Made by a program: the position numbers and the translations under genes | Shown: positions 1 to 12,800 of the stretch, one piece after another | Numbering within the stretch: the stretch's first letter is position 1 | Layout of the letters: each line of letters begins with the position of its first letter | From: Jackrogersella multiformis | Lineage: Eukaryota; Ascomycota; Sordariomycetes; Xylariales; Hypoxylaceae | Direction: 5' to 3' | Length of the DNA stretch: 64,000 nucleotides | Assembly: GCA_902806575.1 (NCBI GenBank) | Contig: CADCXD010000004.1 | Coordinates: forward strand, 2,480,001-2,544,000 | Notes under the pieces: generated by a model | Seen by the model: the letters and a program-made list of their open reading frames with translations, nothing else | Databases searched by the model: none | What the model was told of the DNA's origin: nothing

Positions 1-1
1 C

Positions 2-235
2 TCACCGCAGTCTAGCATCGGCGGGTTTTTCGGACCGTCGAGGAAGAGGAGAAGAATAGATCTATCGTCCCATATATCAGACGAGTGGATAGTCCGCACG
101 GGGCAATGGAGGCTTCGAATACAGGGCTCGAGGAACGGGAAGAGCGCGATCGAGTGTGTGCTTGTGGCCGTCAAGCTCGACGCGTATAGTACCGAGCAAG
201 CAAGAAATGCCCAGAGAGGGTTTCTAAAGGGATGA
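2..235 (+). CDS. 3' end of a possible protein-coding gene (5' end outside window)
   Basis: An open frame enters from the left edge and runs 77 codons to a TGA at 233-235. It has a basic cluster (SRKRRR) resembling a nuclear localisation signal, then a mixed hydrophobic/charged stretch (ECVLVAVKLD). Base composition is higher in GC than the following intergenic DNA, which supports coding. No family is recognised from this fragment. It could also be an open stretch by chance. Nothing upstream is visible to choose a start or check for introns. Confidence 0.4.
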   Translation, partial: SPQSSIGGFFGPSRKRRRIDLSSHISDEWIVRTGQWRLRIQGSRNGKSAIECVLVAVKLDAYSTEQARNAQRGFLKG

Positions 236-895
236 CGGCACGGTAGCTCGACGGCGTGTACAATGAGTCGCGATGGATAAATATCTTGATTCGCCGGGTT
301 TGTGCTGTACTGTAATGTACTAGACTATCTGTTGTTGTTTGATATATGAGTGTATGTTCAAAATATTTAAACTGTTCCTTTAATGCCGTGGGCTACGATC
401 TAATTGTTGCATGGAATTTAAGTACCTACCTAGGTAAGGAAGGATATGTCATCACGGAGCTATTTACCTCTGTAAGTTCCTAATACACTCATGAATATGG
501 TGGTATTTGATGTCCGTACTAATAGTACAACATAGTTGATATTTCTTCATTTATCAGCGTCACATCCATATTAACACACAGATGGAACGCTATCTGCTAT
601 AGCTTGCCATTGACCTAACGCCGATGTCAACGTTGGTGATCATCCGATAAACTTGCGATGACGTTTCTATTCGCCTAGCATTCACATGAAGAACCCCTCA
701 ATCCCTACAGTTGGAGGTCAAGTTTATATATCTCGACCCCCTTATTTATCTACAGTCTCTATTCTATCTAAATACTACATCGAGACTACCTACGCACAGC
801 ACACTTTAGGTGGTCTTGAATCCAAAGCTAATCTGCACCCGGCTCTCTTCATCACTTAGTATCTCTTTGTTTTTTCACCACATCAAACCCCCGCC
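236..895. other. Intergenic region
   Basis: No gene is seen. The stretch is AT-leaning, has one TACCTACCTAGGTAAG palindrome near 424-439, and a TATATATC sequence near 725-733 about 165 bp before the alcohol dehydrogenase start, which could be a relic core promoter. Confidence 0.5.
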
Positions 896-1922
896 ATGGC
901 AACACCCTCGCTTTCACCACCACCACTACCACACGTCCCGGCGGAAATGAAAGCCGTCCAGATAACAGCCTTCAACGAGCCGTACAAACTCGCCACCGTC
1001 CCGGTACCCTCCGCCATCGGCCGCCACGACCTACTAGTCAGAGTCGCGGCCGCGAGCTACTGCCACACGGACGGCATGGTGGCGGTCGGCGTGTTCGGCA
1101 CCGCGCTCCCGGTCACCGCATCGCACGAGGGCGCCGGCACGGTCGTCCGCATCGGACACGGAGTCACGGCGTTCAAGGCCGGCGATAGAGTCATGTGCGG
1201 ACTGCCGCTGCACCCGTGCGGCAAGTGCGCGGACTGCCTCGGGCCCGAAGAGGGGCATCGCCAGTACTGCGCGGGCACGGCCGGCCACGTCGGCGTGCAC
1301 ATCGACGGCTGCCTGGCGCAGTACGTCCGCGTCGACGAGAGGTTCACCACCAAGCTGCCCGACGAGATCGCGCTCGCCGTGCAGTTCGCCAAGGGCGCGG
1401 GGGCCCGCGTCGTGGGCGTCGAGGCTAGCGATGACGCGCTGCGCACGACGCGCGAGTGCGGCGCGGACCTCGCGCTCGACGCGCGCAGGGGCCACACCCA
1501 CGTCGCGGCACAGACGCAGAAGGCGACCGGCGGCCCCGGCGCGCACGCCGCCATCGTCCTCAGCGACGCGCCCGGCGCCTCGGCCCTCGCCGCCGCCGCG
1601 ACCCGCGCCCACGGCGCCGTGGTGCAGATCGCGCAGCCGCAGGCCGTGGAGCTGCCGTTCCGCGAGCTGGTGTTCAGGGATATCCGGCTCAGGGGCAGCT
1701 TGCTGTGCTCGCCGGGCGAGAGCAGGGATATGGTGGAGTTTATCGCGGAGAGGAGGAGGAGGGCGCGCGCGTGGGGTGCAGGTGAGGATGAGGGTTTTCG
1801 AGGGGCTGGAGAGGGTGGAGGGGGTTTTGGAGGAGGTGCGCCGGGGTGAGGGCCGGGGCGGGGGGAAGGTTGTGGTTCTTGTTGATGGTGGGTTGGTTGA
1901 GGAGGATGGGAGAAGAAGATGA
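896..1922 (+). pseudogene. Decayed zinc-dependent alcohol dehydrogenase (internal deletion plus frameshift)
   Basis: The N-terminal half is a clear medium-chain (MDR) zinc alcohol dehydrogenase of the yeast/fungal ADH type. It has the catalytic-zinc motif SYCHTDG, the HEGAG glutamate/histidine segment, and the four-cysteine structural zinc loop (CGKCADC...YC). After LPDEIAL it jumps directly to VQFAKGAGARVVGVEA. About 40-45 residues normally between these, including the APLxCAGxT segment and the GxGGLG cofactor-binding loop, are missing in frame. Downstream, ECGAD and FRDIRLRGSLLCSP are well conserved. Near 1750-1790, in a purine-rich run, the reading frame changes: the first frame stops at 1849, while the expected C-terminal pattern (VFEGLERVEG...GKVVVLVDGG) continues in another frame to a stop at 1922. 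Without the NAD(P) loop an active enzyme is implausible. An assembly error could explain the frameshift, but hardly the deletion. The gene is GC-rich compared with its surroundings. Confidence 0.75.
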
Positions 1923-2426
1923 AGACTAGGTAGAGAAGGAAGAGTAGGTGATGGGGAGGGTGGGTGTGAGGGTGAGGGTTTGATAGCACTTTTGGATTGC
2001 ACAGGTCAGGATGCTGAAGTGTTCAATACATAGGTAGGTAGTTTCAACATCATATTTACTCTTATTCTATACATCACACTTCTCCGTGTATTTGGGTTCT
2101 CTCTCATGATAGCACTCTCGTATAAAGACTTTTTTATCATGTATCGATGCCTGATGCTGGCATCGCCAAAAGAAACAATCAACAGGCGATTAGCTACCTA
2201 GGTATCCAGATTTGCTTATTTAATTCTTCTTGGTAAACTCTTATGTACCTACCTAGGTAGCTATACCGATTATGACGGGGTTTGTAAACAATTGCTAGTT
2301 AAAGGGACATTATATTTGAGTCATCTATACTAATATATCAAATATATTCGTATAAATACCTGGCTTCCTATTAATTTAATCAAATTCATTAACCTAGGTG
2401 TCTATACTTCCTTGTTCTGCCATTTG

Positions 2427-2462
<36 letters not shown>
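2427..2462. repeat. Compound (CT)n(AT)n microsatellite
   Basis: About ten CT units run directly into about eight AT units. Confidence 0.95.
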
Positions 2463-2908
2463 TTAATTTATAATTGAATACTGCTTATTATATCTGCTAC
2501 ATCCATGATTACTCGGCTGGTTACTTTAATAACTTAGGCAAGGTACAGGTAGGTAATCTAAGCCTATATATATGTTAAACCCTATCTTGTCAGTTATGTT
2601 ATCGTCACAGGAAGGATGACGATAGAAGACACCCTGAAGAAGCCATTCATATTAACCGAAGGTATCGACAAAATGAATTAGAGGTTGATCGCAGCTACCT
2701 ATATATGAAGAACCGTCCCCACGGCGACAACGAACATAAGCATTCAGACTTTAGCTAGTTACTAGCGGATAGAATGATGAAGGACAACACGGAAGTCATG
2801 CGTTAATGGAATATCGGCGACTCATATTTTAAGAACTAGGTAGGTAGTCTTTTAACCATCATAAGCGAGACTGTTCGTCGAACCCACGAGAACATATAAC
2901 AAAGGTGA

Positions 2909-2932
2909 GATGATGATGATGATGATGATGAT
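2909..2932. repeat. (GAT)n microsatellite
   Basis: Eight consecutive GAT trinucleotides in the gene desert. Confidence 0.95.
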
Positions 2933-5900
2933 CTTGTTGACGTCCGAAGGGACGTATGTACCTATGATAGCTACATACATCGGCGCGTTCTATAACGCAT
3001 AGGACGTCCAAACAAAGGTGAGAATATCACTACTGAGTCAACATTACGCTGCACTCTGTGTGGAGCACTTTGCTGGATGATAATAGGTTGTGTAAGCGTT
3101 TTGGCCGAAGGGATAGTATGTTGGAAGTGTGCTTTGCGCATAAGTTCATACTTAACACTGTAGTTATACAATTCAATTATACACACTCTTGACTTGCACC
3201 ATAATAACTATTATCAGGTTGAGCTACATGTACCTAGGTACGTTAAGGAGCGGATCCATATATTTGCGAATTGTCAAGACGAGGCTGACGGAATTCGAAT
3301 AACAGTAAGAGAGGGTTAAGGCGATAAACTCTAAGGATGTATGTGTACCTAGGTATCAGAAGTCTATGAGTGGTCATATCGTCTACATTTACTGTGTTTC
3401 GCTTGTAATTGTCAATCCATAGATTTCACAGTGGAGATACTAGGTGCCTTAGGTAGGTAGATAACAGTATCGGGTCCCATGTTGGAATCTATACCTTTTG
3501 AACCTCTAGCCTAGGAGCTATCTACCTAAGTAAAGTGACTACTTCACTGGAAGATATGGTTAAATACCTAGGTACTTGTGCATACGGGGATAGGATTATG
3601 TAGAATATAGCTAAGACGAAAGCTGAGAGAGAACAATGATGGTATTTATCTACAATTCCATACTAGGTATCTTAGAGTTGTGATGAAGCCTGATGGTGAG
3701 CTAGAAACATTGATCGCCTTCATAATTAGTGAGGAGGAAGGGAAGCAGCGCTGTAAGTTTGAAGCCGCTGATAAACCTCTCATCTACGAAATATTAACAC
3801 ACCTGTCACTAGACCACATAAATAGGGGTAAGCTAGGCAGACAGACAAAAAGGTAGGTCCCCTATTTCGTTGATCTTATCTCATAAGTGATAACGAGCCA
3901 TATATAAAACAAGTTAGCCTTAAAGGCTAACAATAACATGAGTGAGAGTAGAGTCATATAAGACAATAGATTCGATTTATCCCATAGACCTAAACCTGGA
4001 CAGATAGACTCATTGGTGATGAAGACAAACCTACTACCAAGACACACGTGCACCCGAGGTTCAATAACAACCTTCCCCAAATACATCACATTAGCACGTT
4101 GCTGGAGAAGCTGTGCAGATTAGACCGTCTTGAAAAAACAGGTTTTCCTTCTGTCTCTCGACGTGACAATATTGAAATCAGGGTCCAGTTCCTGCCCTTG
4201 TTTACACCGGTCGGGCGACGAATGGGATCTGCTACCTCTGTATGGAGTAGACTGTGTCTGCCCTGGCTGTACGGTAAGATCCGAGGATCTTGAATCTGAG
4301 ATTTAGCGGCGGGCGGTAGAAGTCGAGCTGCAATGTCCCTTTGCAAGCTCACCCTGTAGTGTAGTCACTTGATTTGCGGTTGGATGTACCCTGACGCAGC
4401 TTAACCAAGTTTAAACCTCGAGGTTCCTTAATTGGCGGTCTGGACGGTGTGCAACCCATAAGACAAGATGCCGTGCATAATCACACGTGCCAGGCATTTG
4501 TTTCAAACACATTGCCGATGACACTGCTGATCACTCACTCAATCCTGAAGCTATCCTCAACTTGATGTCGTCGAGATAAAGTCCTGCTATTGGCGGGACG
4601 GGGAGTATCTCGCAAGCCGTGGGCGTGTGTGTGTGTGGGGGGTTTCGGCGCAAGCTGCAAGGTTCCTTTCCTAGCTTCCTCAATAGGAGATGCCTTTGCC
4701 TACTAGTATAGGATTCCGTGAAAAGGCCTGAAAGGTAGGTCTTGGTAGGAGCATTTGCATGGATTCCTGAATTTAAGGCCTCACCTATATCATCTTTATA
4801 CTCCGGGGTATTTCGGGGACTTGACCATTCTCTCGGTATCTCCGTTGGGTTTGGGAGGGTTTGAAGAGATCTAGATCGTGGGGGTTGCCTCGACCCTTTA
4901 GTAATACTGTATACACGTAACTAGTGTATGCATGTACATATATTACACACTAAGGAAGGATTCGAATAAAAAGCTCGCTAATGCCGTAGAAAAAGATCTA
5001 GAGATGCCGCTAAGGACACATGACTTTGTGGTCATCAACAGGAAAAGGGATTGCGAACCTGACAGCCTGATATCCTTAGGGAGTCAAGAGTCTAGATGGG
5101 TACTGTGGTTGGCTGTTGTAGGGCGGAGAACTATACAATCTGTCTCATCTCACCTCCACTTATAACGAACGGGTAGCAAGGAAGGATTTCCGAGTAACGG
5201 TCCGGGCATGATCCCGTAACTTGGCGTAGCTACTCGCTGCCAGCCAACATGATAGGTCTTTTAATTCCGAAGGGATCAATAGGGAGGCGAACTTGCTGTA
5301 AAGGATTAGATAGGTACCTACTTATGTAGATACATAGTAGTTATCTCGAGTCCAATGTCTCGAGTATCATAGATATCCGGTTTCATCGAGGATCAATTCG
5401 TCAATGCCCATGGGGCGATTTAATGCTGGCCGGGCTTTGGTCGACTGTTAGGAGATCTCATGACGACTCCCGATCCCCACACATTCCGTATGTTCAGAAG
5501 AATAAAGCTTGTCTAAAATTTGGACAACCTAGATCTCTGGGGCGCAAATGCCGTCGGCTGATTTCCCTTTCCCACGCCATCATCGTGTGAGCGGTGCCTG
5601 GGGATTTCATGCGCGACGTCATGCCTACTTTATTTCGACCTCTAAAGCATCTGGCGATGCTACGATATGGCGTGGCTATTGCGCTCCTAGAGATCTCCGG
5701 CTACGTATTTGGACTACCTAGATCATGACCCAGGCGGGTGGGTGGATGGATCTTGGGGACATGCTGACATGTTGCATAGATATTACCTGTCACCTATGGA
5801 ATTGTGGCTTGCTCTAGCGCCGGCGAGAGTAGGCCCTATTCGAGCAAACATAAGGATGTGTTGCCGGCGAGTGCAGAATCGCATTTTTAAATATTTTCTA

Positions 5901-7639
5901 AGATTCGGCCGTTCTATCCAACGTGTTGGATGTTGGAGCAAGGAAATGCCTGCCGGGTTTGTCTCGTTTTGGTGCTCGTTCTGCATTCTAACCTCACTGT
6001 CATTATGTCTCGGCAAGGTGCCGCGGCATTACATAGGGGTAGCACTAACGAGAGTCCATAGCAACACTAACACCTAGGTAGGTAGCGACTGACAGGTCGT
6101 TTGCTTCCTAGATGTACATATAAATATTGATGAGATGCGACATCGGAAATCTCTAACGATATCTAGGATTTTGGTGTTGGTTCTGTGAAAATCTTGAAAT
6201 GGCGCTTCTTCAGCAGATTTGATCTCGACTTAATGAAAGGTGTTGGTTTAAGGAGAAATGTGAGTTCGTGGGGGTTACTAGTAATGTGATTCGGCAAGGG
6301 CTTAAAAGTTAAGACTCTCGGCTCTGGCAAAGAGAAAGTCTTGTAGCATTCCGAGTGGAACTTTTTCCATAGCCTAGTTCGTCACTGTCGTAGCGCGCAA
6401 GATTAAGGGCTTCGAGAGCTAACTTACACACGGATTGTTTGACGGATATGGTAATCAGTTCGGTATATTAGACTGGTTCTTTAGGTAATTCTCTGAATCC
6501 TCGAAGCTTGAATTCAAATACCTAACAAAAATCCTATGCCCATGTTGCCTCACTTGAGCCTAAGGTCGCGTTCCCATTCCTGCCCGGCGTTTATCACGGT
6601 TACTACGGATTACCTGTAGAATGAACGCTTGTTCCAAGGTCCGAGCGCTGCGGATAGCCTCGATGACTGACGGTCCCGAGATCAGCGGTTCCATTCTCTC
6701 TACCCACTGCCTGATAAGTAAAGGTCGGGAGTGGTTCAGCACGTGGTTAAGATTTCCCCACAGGCGATGGCATGGTATGGTTTGCCGTCCCTGGATTGGA
6801 GATGTATGTATCGTACCTACGTGGGCTCGCGGAATGATCTGATCTGGTGTATGTGCTACTACATATGCAGTGAAAATCCCTCTACGAATCCTATTTTGGC
6901 ACCAACTGCGGAGTGCGATAATGATGTCTACCTACCTAGGCAGATATGGCCAGGCCACCATCGTCGGTCTTCTGTAAAGGCATCCAATTGTCTTGAACGA
7001 GATTGGAGGAGTAGATTCAGATGCAGTGAGGTTGACGCGCCATGAGTTCGTTCATCTGATGAACTCGATCTCGAGTGGAGCTGAACCGGAAGAAGTAACC
7101 CACACAAGGTATGTCTAAAGGACATTGCTGTGAGGAATTTCGCGGTAGCAACTCTATTCTAGCGGAAGCAACCCACGACAGGGGAGAAGTTGTAGACTTG
7201 TAGTTCATCGTTGGGGTAGCCGCCCCTGATTGGCGCTGGGCGACTCTGCTGGTGCCATGAAAAGGTGACTGATGAGGATCAGCCCTGCAGGAAGGGGTGT
7301 TAGTTACTACATTATCAGGCTCCTTGGTATCACGGCCGATTGCATGCTGATGAGGTAGCTCGATCCTACCTCTACCTCTGTATTCTGTATTCTGTATCTA
7401 TCTTTTTATCTCACTCCTTTTCCCTCCTGAACGCTCACGAGTCGCGAGGCCACGTACATATAGTGCTGCATGCAGCTTACTGAATCCCCCGATGCCTTCA
7501 TGGGTTATATTTTGCCACCGTACAGTCAGGTAGTGGCCAGTAAACCAAGTACCTGTCCTGATGGATCCCGAATCTTTTAAGCTCGTGGGTTGACAGGCAG
7601 ACAGGTTGATTAAAAGCACCGCGAGCTTAACCCGTTCCT

Positions 7640-7785
7640 ACTTCCTAGGTACCCTAGGTAGGTATGTAGTTCCTAGCTGGAGCACACTTCTAGGTACCTA
7701 GGTAGTTCGTCATTGGGCATCTACCTAGCCTACCTAGGTACCTTACCCTACGTAGGTAGGTACCTAGTCTAGACTCTAGGTAGTA
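7640..7785. repeat. Cluster of TACCTAGGTA-type palindromes
   Basis: Overlapping CCTAGGTA, TACCTAGG and GTAGGTACC units fill most of this stretch, giving many nested inverted repeats. The same motif recurs across the window's intergenic DNA and is absent from the exons checked. Confidence 0.85.
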
Positions 7786-8073
7786 TGGGGAATAGGGGGA
7801 GATCTAAGGTCTAAAGTGAAGTCACATAATAATCAGGTATATGGATTTCTTCATTTTTCTTTTTATTCTTCGTTATATCGACAGTCTACGTGGGAGAGAA
7901 TAGATTTGATACTCGCCATAATGCTTCTATTCTCTTAAGTCGAAGGCATCCTTTCCTGCCTGTCGCATTTACATTGAAGGGGCAACGGCCCAGTCTGTAT
8001 ATAGTATTCGCTGACTTGCATGAAACCACTAAGCAACTGATGCGTTAGGTCCCAAAGCAACGGAAATGATGTC

Positions 8074-8120
8074 AACCTTGGAACTTTGGAACTTTGGGAA
8101 CTTCGGAACCTTGGAAACCT
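8074..8120. repeat. Imperfect 8-bp tandem repeat (AACCTTGG type)
   Basis: Five to six units follow one another: AACCTTGG, AACTTTGG, AACTTTGGG, AACTTCGG, AACCTTGG, then a partial unit. A second array of the same unit lies at 21332-21359 between VMA6 and NOP58. Confidence 0.8.
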
Positions 8121-8944
8121 CCACAAATAGGTATCTAGATATGATACTTATGTACCTAGATATAGTATTAATACCTAGTACGCATACAGATGATGCCAGA
8201 CATAACATCCAAATACACTCCGTACTTATGACTAATTGCTCCTTTTAATTGCTCCTTTATATCCTTCTAATGTTATGATATATAACAAGAAAGAAAGAAA
8301 GAAATAAATAGCATATACATGCATAGAGACTAAAAGATTCGGCATTGCCCGAGTACGGCACCGCACCATTCAGGTCGTCATTCACAAAAGATCGGATGGG
8401 TTGGCTAATGCAAGCAAAGGGCAACGCACGGTTGCTACGGAGGCTTGTCACTTTATCCGTCAATGCTTGTAATTCATCTTGTTAAAAATAATTTATTAAA
8501 AATAATTTAATATTCCCTTCAGTTGTAAAACATAGAGAGGAGAATACTGGCAGTTTATTAATAAATTCTAATATCGCTTCTTCTTCTTACACTACTATGT
8601 ACGTAGCACTATCTCGGTAATTCACAAGCAAAAAAGGAAGACATAACCGTAAATTCACTAGGTCCAGTCTGTCCAAGTCTGTGCGGTACCCGTCTGACTT
8701 TGTATGTAGTGTACCTAGGTATATATATCTGTCTTGTAACGCTTGTAAATTTATTATTGCAGGGGGCGGAACAGGGGCTCGTGTGCTAACCAGAGCAAAT
8801 TGCTGTTGACCTGTGCGCGATAATTGGACGAATGAGACCATTTCGTGGCCGTTATCCCCCTGTAGCTTCTTCCCTGCTTAGTGCTCGAATAGGGTCTGGC
8901 CGGTAGCCGGGGGCCAGTGCACTCGCCTTCACCTTTGGGAACCT

Positions 8945-9175
8945 CCTAGGATCTAGGTACCTAGGTACTTACCTAGGTAAGTGTAGGTAGTACCATACAT
9001 AGTACTGTGTAGCGACAGCGACAAGGACAGGGCATCCATATGTACCTAGGTAGGTATGCAGAGCAAAGTACCTAGGTGGGCAGTAGGTACCTAGGCAGGT
9101 AGGTACTAAGCTGCTAAGGCAAGTGCAAGTGCAAGGGCAGTCGGGCAGGCAAGCAACTAGTGTACCTAGGTAGTT
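8945..9175. repeat. TACCTAGGTA palindrome cluster upstream of the Lte1-type gene
   Basis: At least six TACCTAGGTA or GTACCTAGG units occur in about 230 bp, 640-870 bp before the Lte1-type start codon. Short direct repeats (CAAGTGCAAGTGCAAG; later GTGCAGTGCAGTGCAG) are interleaved or follow. This may be promoter or 5' leader DNA of that gene, or simply a hot spot of the dispersed motif. Confidence 0.7.
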
Positions 9176-9814
9176 TCTCCCTGAGCCACCCAGTCAAGTC
9201 AAGCCCGGTGCTCAGTGCAGTGCAGTGCAGGAAGGACCCAACCTTGGAAGTCCCCCAGAGAGGTAGGCAGCCCCAAACTCCAAATTGATACTTCTGCCAT
9301 TTCTAGGCCCATGCAAACTCTCCTTCTCACCACTCAGCTGCCACCGCCGTTGTCCAACCGGACCACCTCCAATTGACTTTCGTCGCATTCAACGGCTCGT
9401 AAAGGGGGACGGTATTGGGCCGTCGCAAAGGAAACCGACATTTGGTTTTTGGTCCATTGGCAACGAGCGTATCCGTCGAGACATCACGCCCTCGAAAAAT
9501 CTCCGAACTTGCCTACAAATACGAAGGACCGTGGACGAACCCATAGACGAACCCATAGACGAGAGGAAAGGCCTAGATGGTAGTAAGAGAGAAGAGTGTG
9601 TGTCTGTGCAGCACCTTCAACACTTCACTTCACCCACTCACTCACTCACGACGCGACAACGAGTAGCACGAATTTACCCTCGTAAGGGGCATTCATATTG
9701 TTCCTTTCTTTTTCTCCTACATTCAGTCGATTAGCCCCCCGTTTTAAGCCTTCAATGCATCGGTCCACCGCCATTGGATTCAGCAGGCACTGTTCTGCCA
9801 CGTAGTAGAGAGAC

Positions 9815-12800
9815 ATGGAGGTAGAACCTCTCGGCTCGCACCCGCCGTTGCCCAGACGGCCGAATACTAGCCTTCCCCAGTTCCTGCCGCTGGATTATTC
9901 GAGGAAAAGAAAAACCCCAAAGGTCACAGCTCGAGGTACGAAGTCGAGAAAATCCCCGCCGCTTAGCAGTCTAGTCAGTAAGATCGGGGGGTCCAAAGTG
10001 CGCGGATCTCCCATAACCGGCTCGAGACCGTTGGTACCAGTAAGCGAGAGGAAGTCCGGAGGTCAAGATGGAATTAAGGCGAAGTGGGAGGTCGAAAGCG
10101 ACAAATGGAATATAACACCAGATGGAGGCTCAGCTGGTCGAGAAGGAAGACATTTTACCGTAGCCAACGTTGGCAACAACGGCCAAATATACTTGAGGTA
10201 CGGGCAGCTTAGATATGCGCTTGATCCCATATTATGCTAACTGCGAACTCGAAATTAGACCTAGTGTGAGGCCGGCAAACCAAAGATATCCGCAACCCAA
10301 CTTCGTATTCCCGGTCACGCCACCAAGCACGGCGGGTCTAGAACCTCTGGCTCAGAATAAGAACCGACCCGATGATAATAGCGAGATGCTCAGCGGTCAA
10401 TGGACTCCAACTCCCGAGAGTAGTTCCCCGTCTCCCGGAGTCGTAAGGAAGAAGGCCTATTTTGACTTGAAGTCAACCAAAACCCGGAACCGCCGTGCGA
10501 TGTCGGATTCAACCATCCACGATCCAAGCATAGCACAAGAAGGAGACGCTGGAGTTTTCAAGGTCGTGATATCGAAGCCGCAGGAAGAACCGAGGTCTAA
10601 GACTGCTGAAGATATAGGCCAAGATCAAAGTCCGCTTCTTCAGATTTCCATCCCTTCCTGGAAATTGGGGACCCCGAGATTTACTCTTATGGGCACGCCT
10701 TTAATTCGAGGATCGTCATATGCCCCGACCGAGGATATCCGCGCGAGCAACGCCTCATTCTTTCGACCACCAGTGCGTGAACTGAACTCACTCCATCCCG
10801 AATTTGTAGACGCTGCAAGACAAAGGGAAAGCACTACATCTTACAGCCAGCTACAGCCGCCGCCCCAGGCTATACCCATACCGCGATTTCCTCTCCCTCC
10901 GGCGCGGTCGGCATATCTCTCAACGCAATTAGCCATTGGGCCCGACATGTTTGACGCGCTCACCTTCAAGCCGGCGTGTGATGATCGGTCCATTGTGCGA
11001 TATTCGTCTTCTACAAATGCTGTTACTGCTGCTACGCCACCACGATTGGTTGCTGAAATCACGTCGCCTAGTTTCCTGGACTACGAATTAATTTCCGACT
11101 TCTTTCTTACGTTTCGTGCGTTTCTCGATACCCAGGACTTACTCCGAATGTTGGTTTCTCGACTTCGATGGGCCGTTTCTCGAGATGACGAGACGGGAAT
11201 GGTGGTAAGAGTGAGGACATTTGTTGCTATGAGGCACTGGATCCTCAATTATTTCGTGGATGACTTCGTCGTGGATTACCATCTCCGCGTGATGTTTTGC
11301 AACCTCATAAATGACTTCGTTGAGGAGCTTTCTCAAGATGAACGCGGACGAAAGGTTCAGTTGAAGATTCTGGCAGAGCTGAAGAAATGTTGGAGACGAG
11401 TGTGTGCTCAGTTTTGGGACGGCCCAGAATTTGATTCGTCTCTGGGCCCTGATATTCCCATCGCGCCAGGTGGAATTGCTGGCCATCGGGATCCGGGTTT
11501 AGATCCTAGCTTCTGGGATACCGAGTCCGACGAGCCGCCACAATTGTATGGTGTCGAATATCCGCAGAACGACATGCGCCCCGAAAATACTTTCTACGCA
11601 GACGTGTCTAGGGCAGGTCATATTGATTCGATTCTACATGGTGGAGTGCGCCCAGACACGCCGGAGGACGAGGAGGGGCGGCCTACCACTGGATTGGACG
11701 GTAGACAAACATCACCCACTAGTATTGCAAGTCTCGATGTGGTGTCCTGCTCATTTCCAACTAAGGGATTTCGAATGGGCGAACCGATCGCGAGTTCCGC
11801 CTTTGCTGCTCATCCTGCCGATCCCAGCTCTATCTACACCAATACGGACCCTGTTGCCTCTACTCCACGTGCTTTGAGTGGAAAGCGTGTTAGACCCCAT
11901 ACGTCTCATAAGCGGAACAACAGTCTCACAGACTCCCTCCGAGATCACAACTCGGCGACGGAGAAGGTCCTGTACAAAAACGCCGAATTCCTACTAACCT
12001 TGCCATATGCTGGCAGTCTTGTCCGGGGGAACTTCTTGCCTCCCGGTCAAGCCTTTGTTGAGGTAGACCCCTCAGGAACCTGGGGAACAGCGCGTCAAAC
12101 CACCGTATTCCAACCGCACCCCACGGAAGAGCCGAAGGAGAAAGGCTCTGGGTCGGCAATGTCGGGCCAAGGCATGAAGAAGCTGATTGGCAGTGTCCGG
12201 AGAGCCTTGAGTACCAGGGGCCAAGGTGTTTCATCAACACAGGGGAATTTCATCGACATCGCACCCATCGGGCCTCGGGGCGCGACGACCAACAGACTTC
12301 CGGGGACAGCGATTGTACCGCAAGCGCGTCCACCTCGTCTGAATGGTGCCCGTACTCCGGTGCGCATCGACGTCCTCGGCGCCACAATTGCTGAGGACTT
12401 CAAGAAAGCTGTGCGGGAGGATGCCATTGCCGAAAATGCGTCCGATGCCGATGACGATAGCAGCCACACCGCGAATATAAACAAACCCATAGAGTATTCG
12501 TTGGCCCATCTGGATTCTTCATTCGAACTAAGACCTATGAGCGATGCGGCGATTACAGCAGGAAGCAAGTCTATTGTTATTGTCGATGGAACCATGCCAC
12601 CTGGGGAATACCCTATCATGACCGGTGCTATGACGATATGGAACCCGTCCGTTGAAGCTTTCGCGGAGAGCATGATGCGAGCCGGCGGCGCTGATCTGAC
12701 GCCACCAATCACGCCGCCTGGACCCGCAGTTCGCGGTGGCACGCCGAGAAGGTCTTCTAACCTTCTTGGCCACCATATTTTCAGGCCCTCAACTTCTACT

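Larger units (their letters stand above)
1923..9814. other. Approximately 8-kb gene desert with dispersed palindromes
   Basis: I find no convincing gene. Only short unrelated open frames occur, without family resemblance or splice structure. The DNA carries a CT/AT microsatellite (2427-2462), a GAT microsatellite (2909-2932), a GT run near 4623-4636, an 8-bp tandem repeat (8074-8120) and many TACCTAGGTA-type palindromes. Composition is mid-range, so this is not the RIP-saturated type found at 26-32 kb. It could contain heavily decayed genes or lineage-specific non-coding RNA genes that cannot be recognised by eye. Confidence 0.5.

Noticed and set aside
1034..2002. Long open frames opposite the alcohol dehydrogenase relic
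   Set aside because: They mirror a GC-rich gene; the Pro/Ser/Arg-rich translations have no family features, while the plus strand shows zinc motifs.
4048..7208. Several short open frames in the gene desert
   Set aside because: No motif, no start context, overlapping on both strands, and no splice structure linking them.
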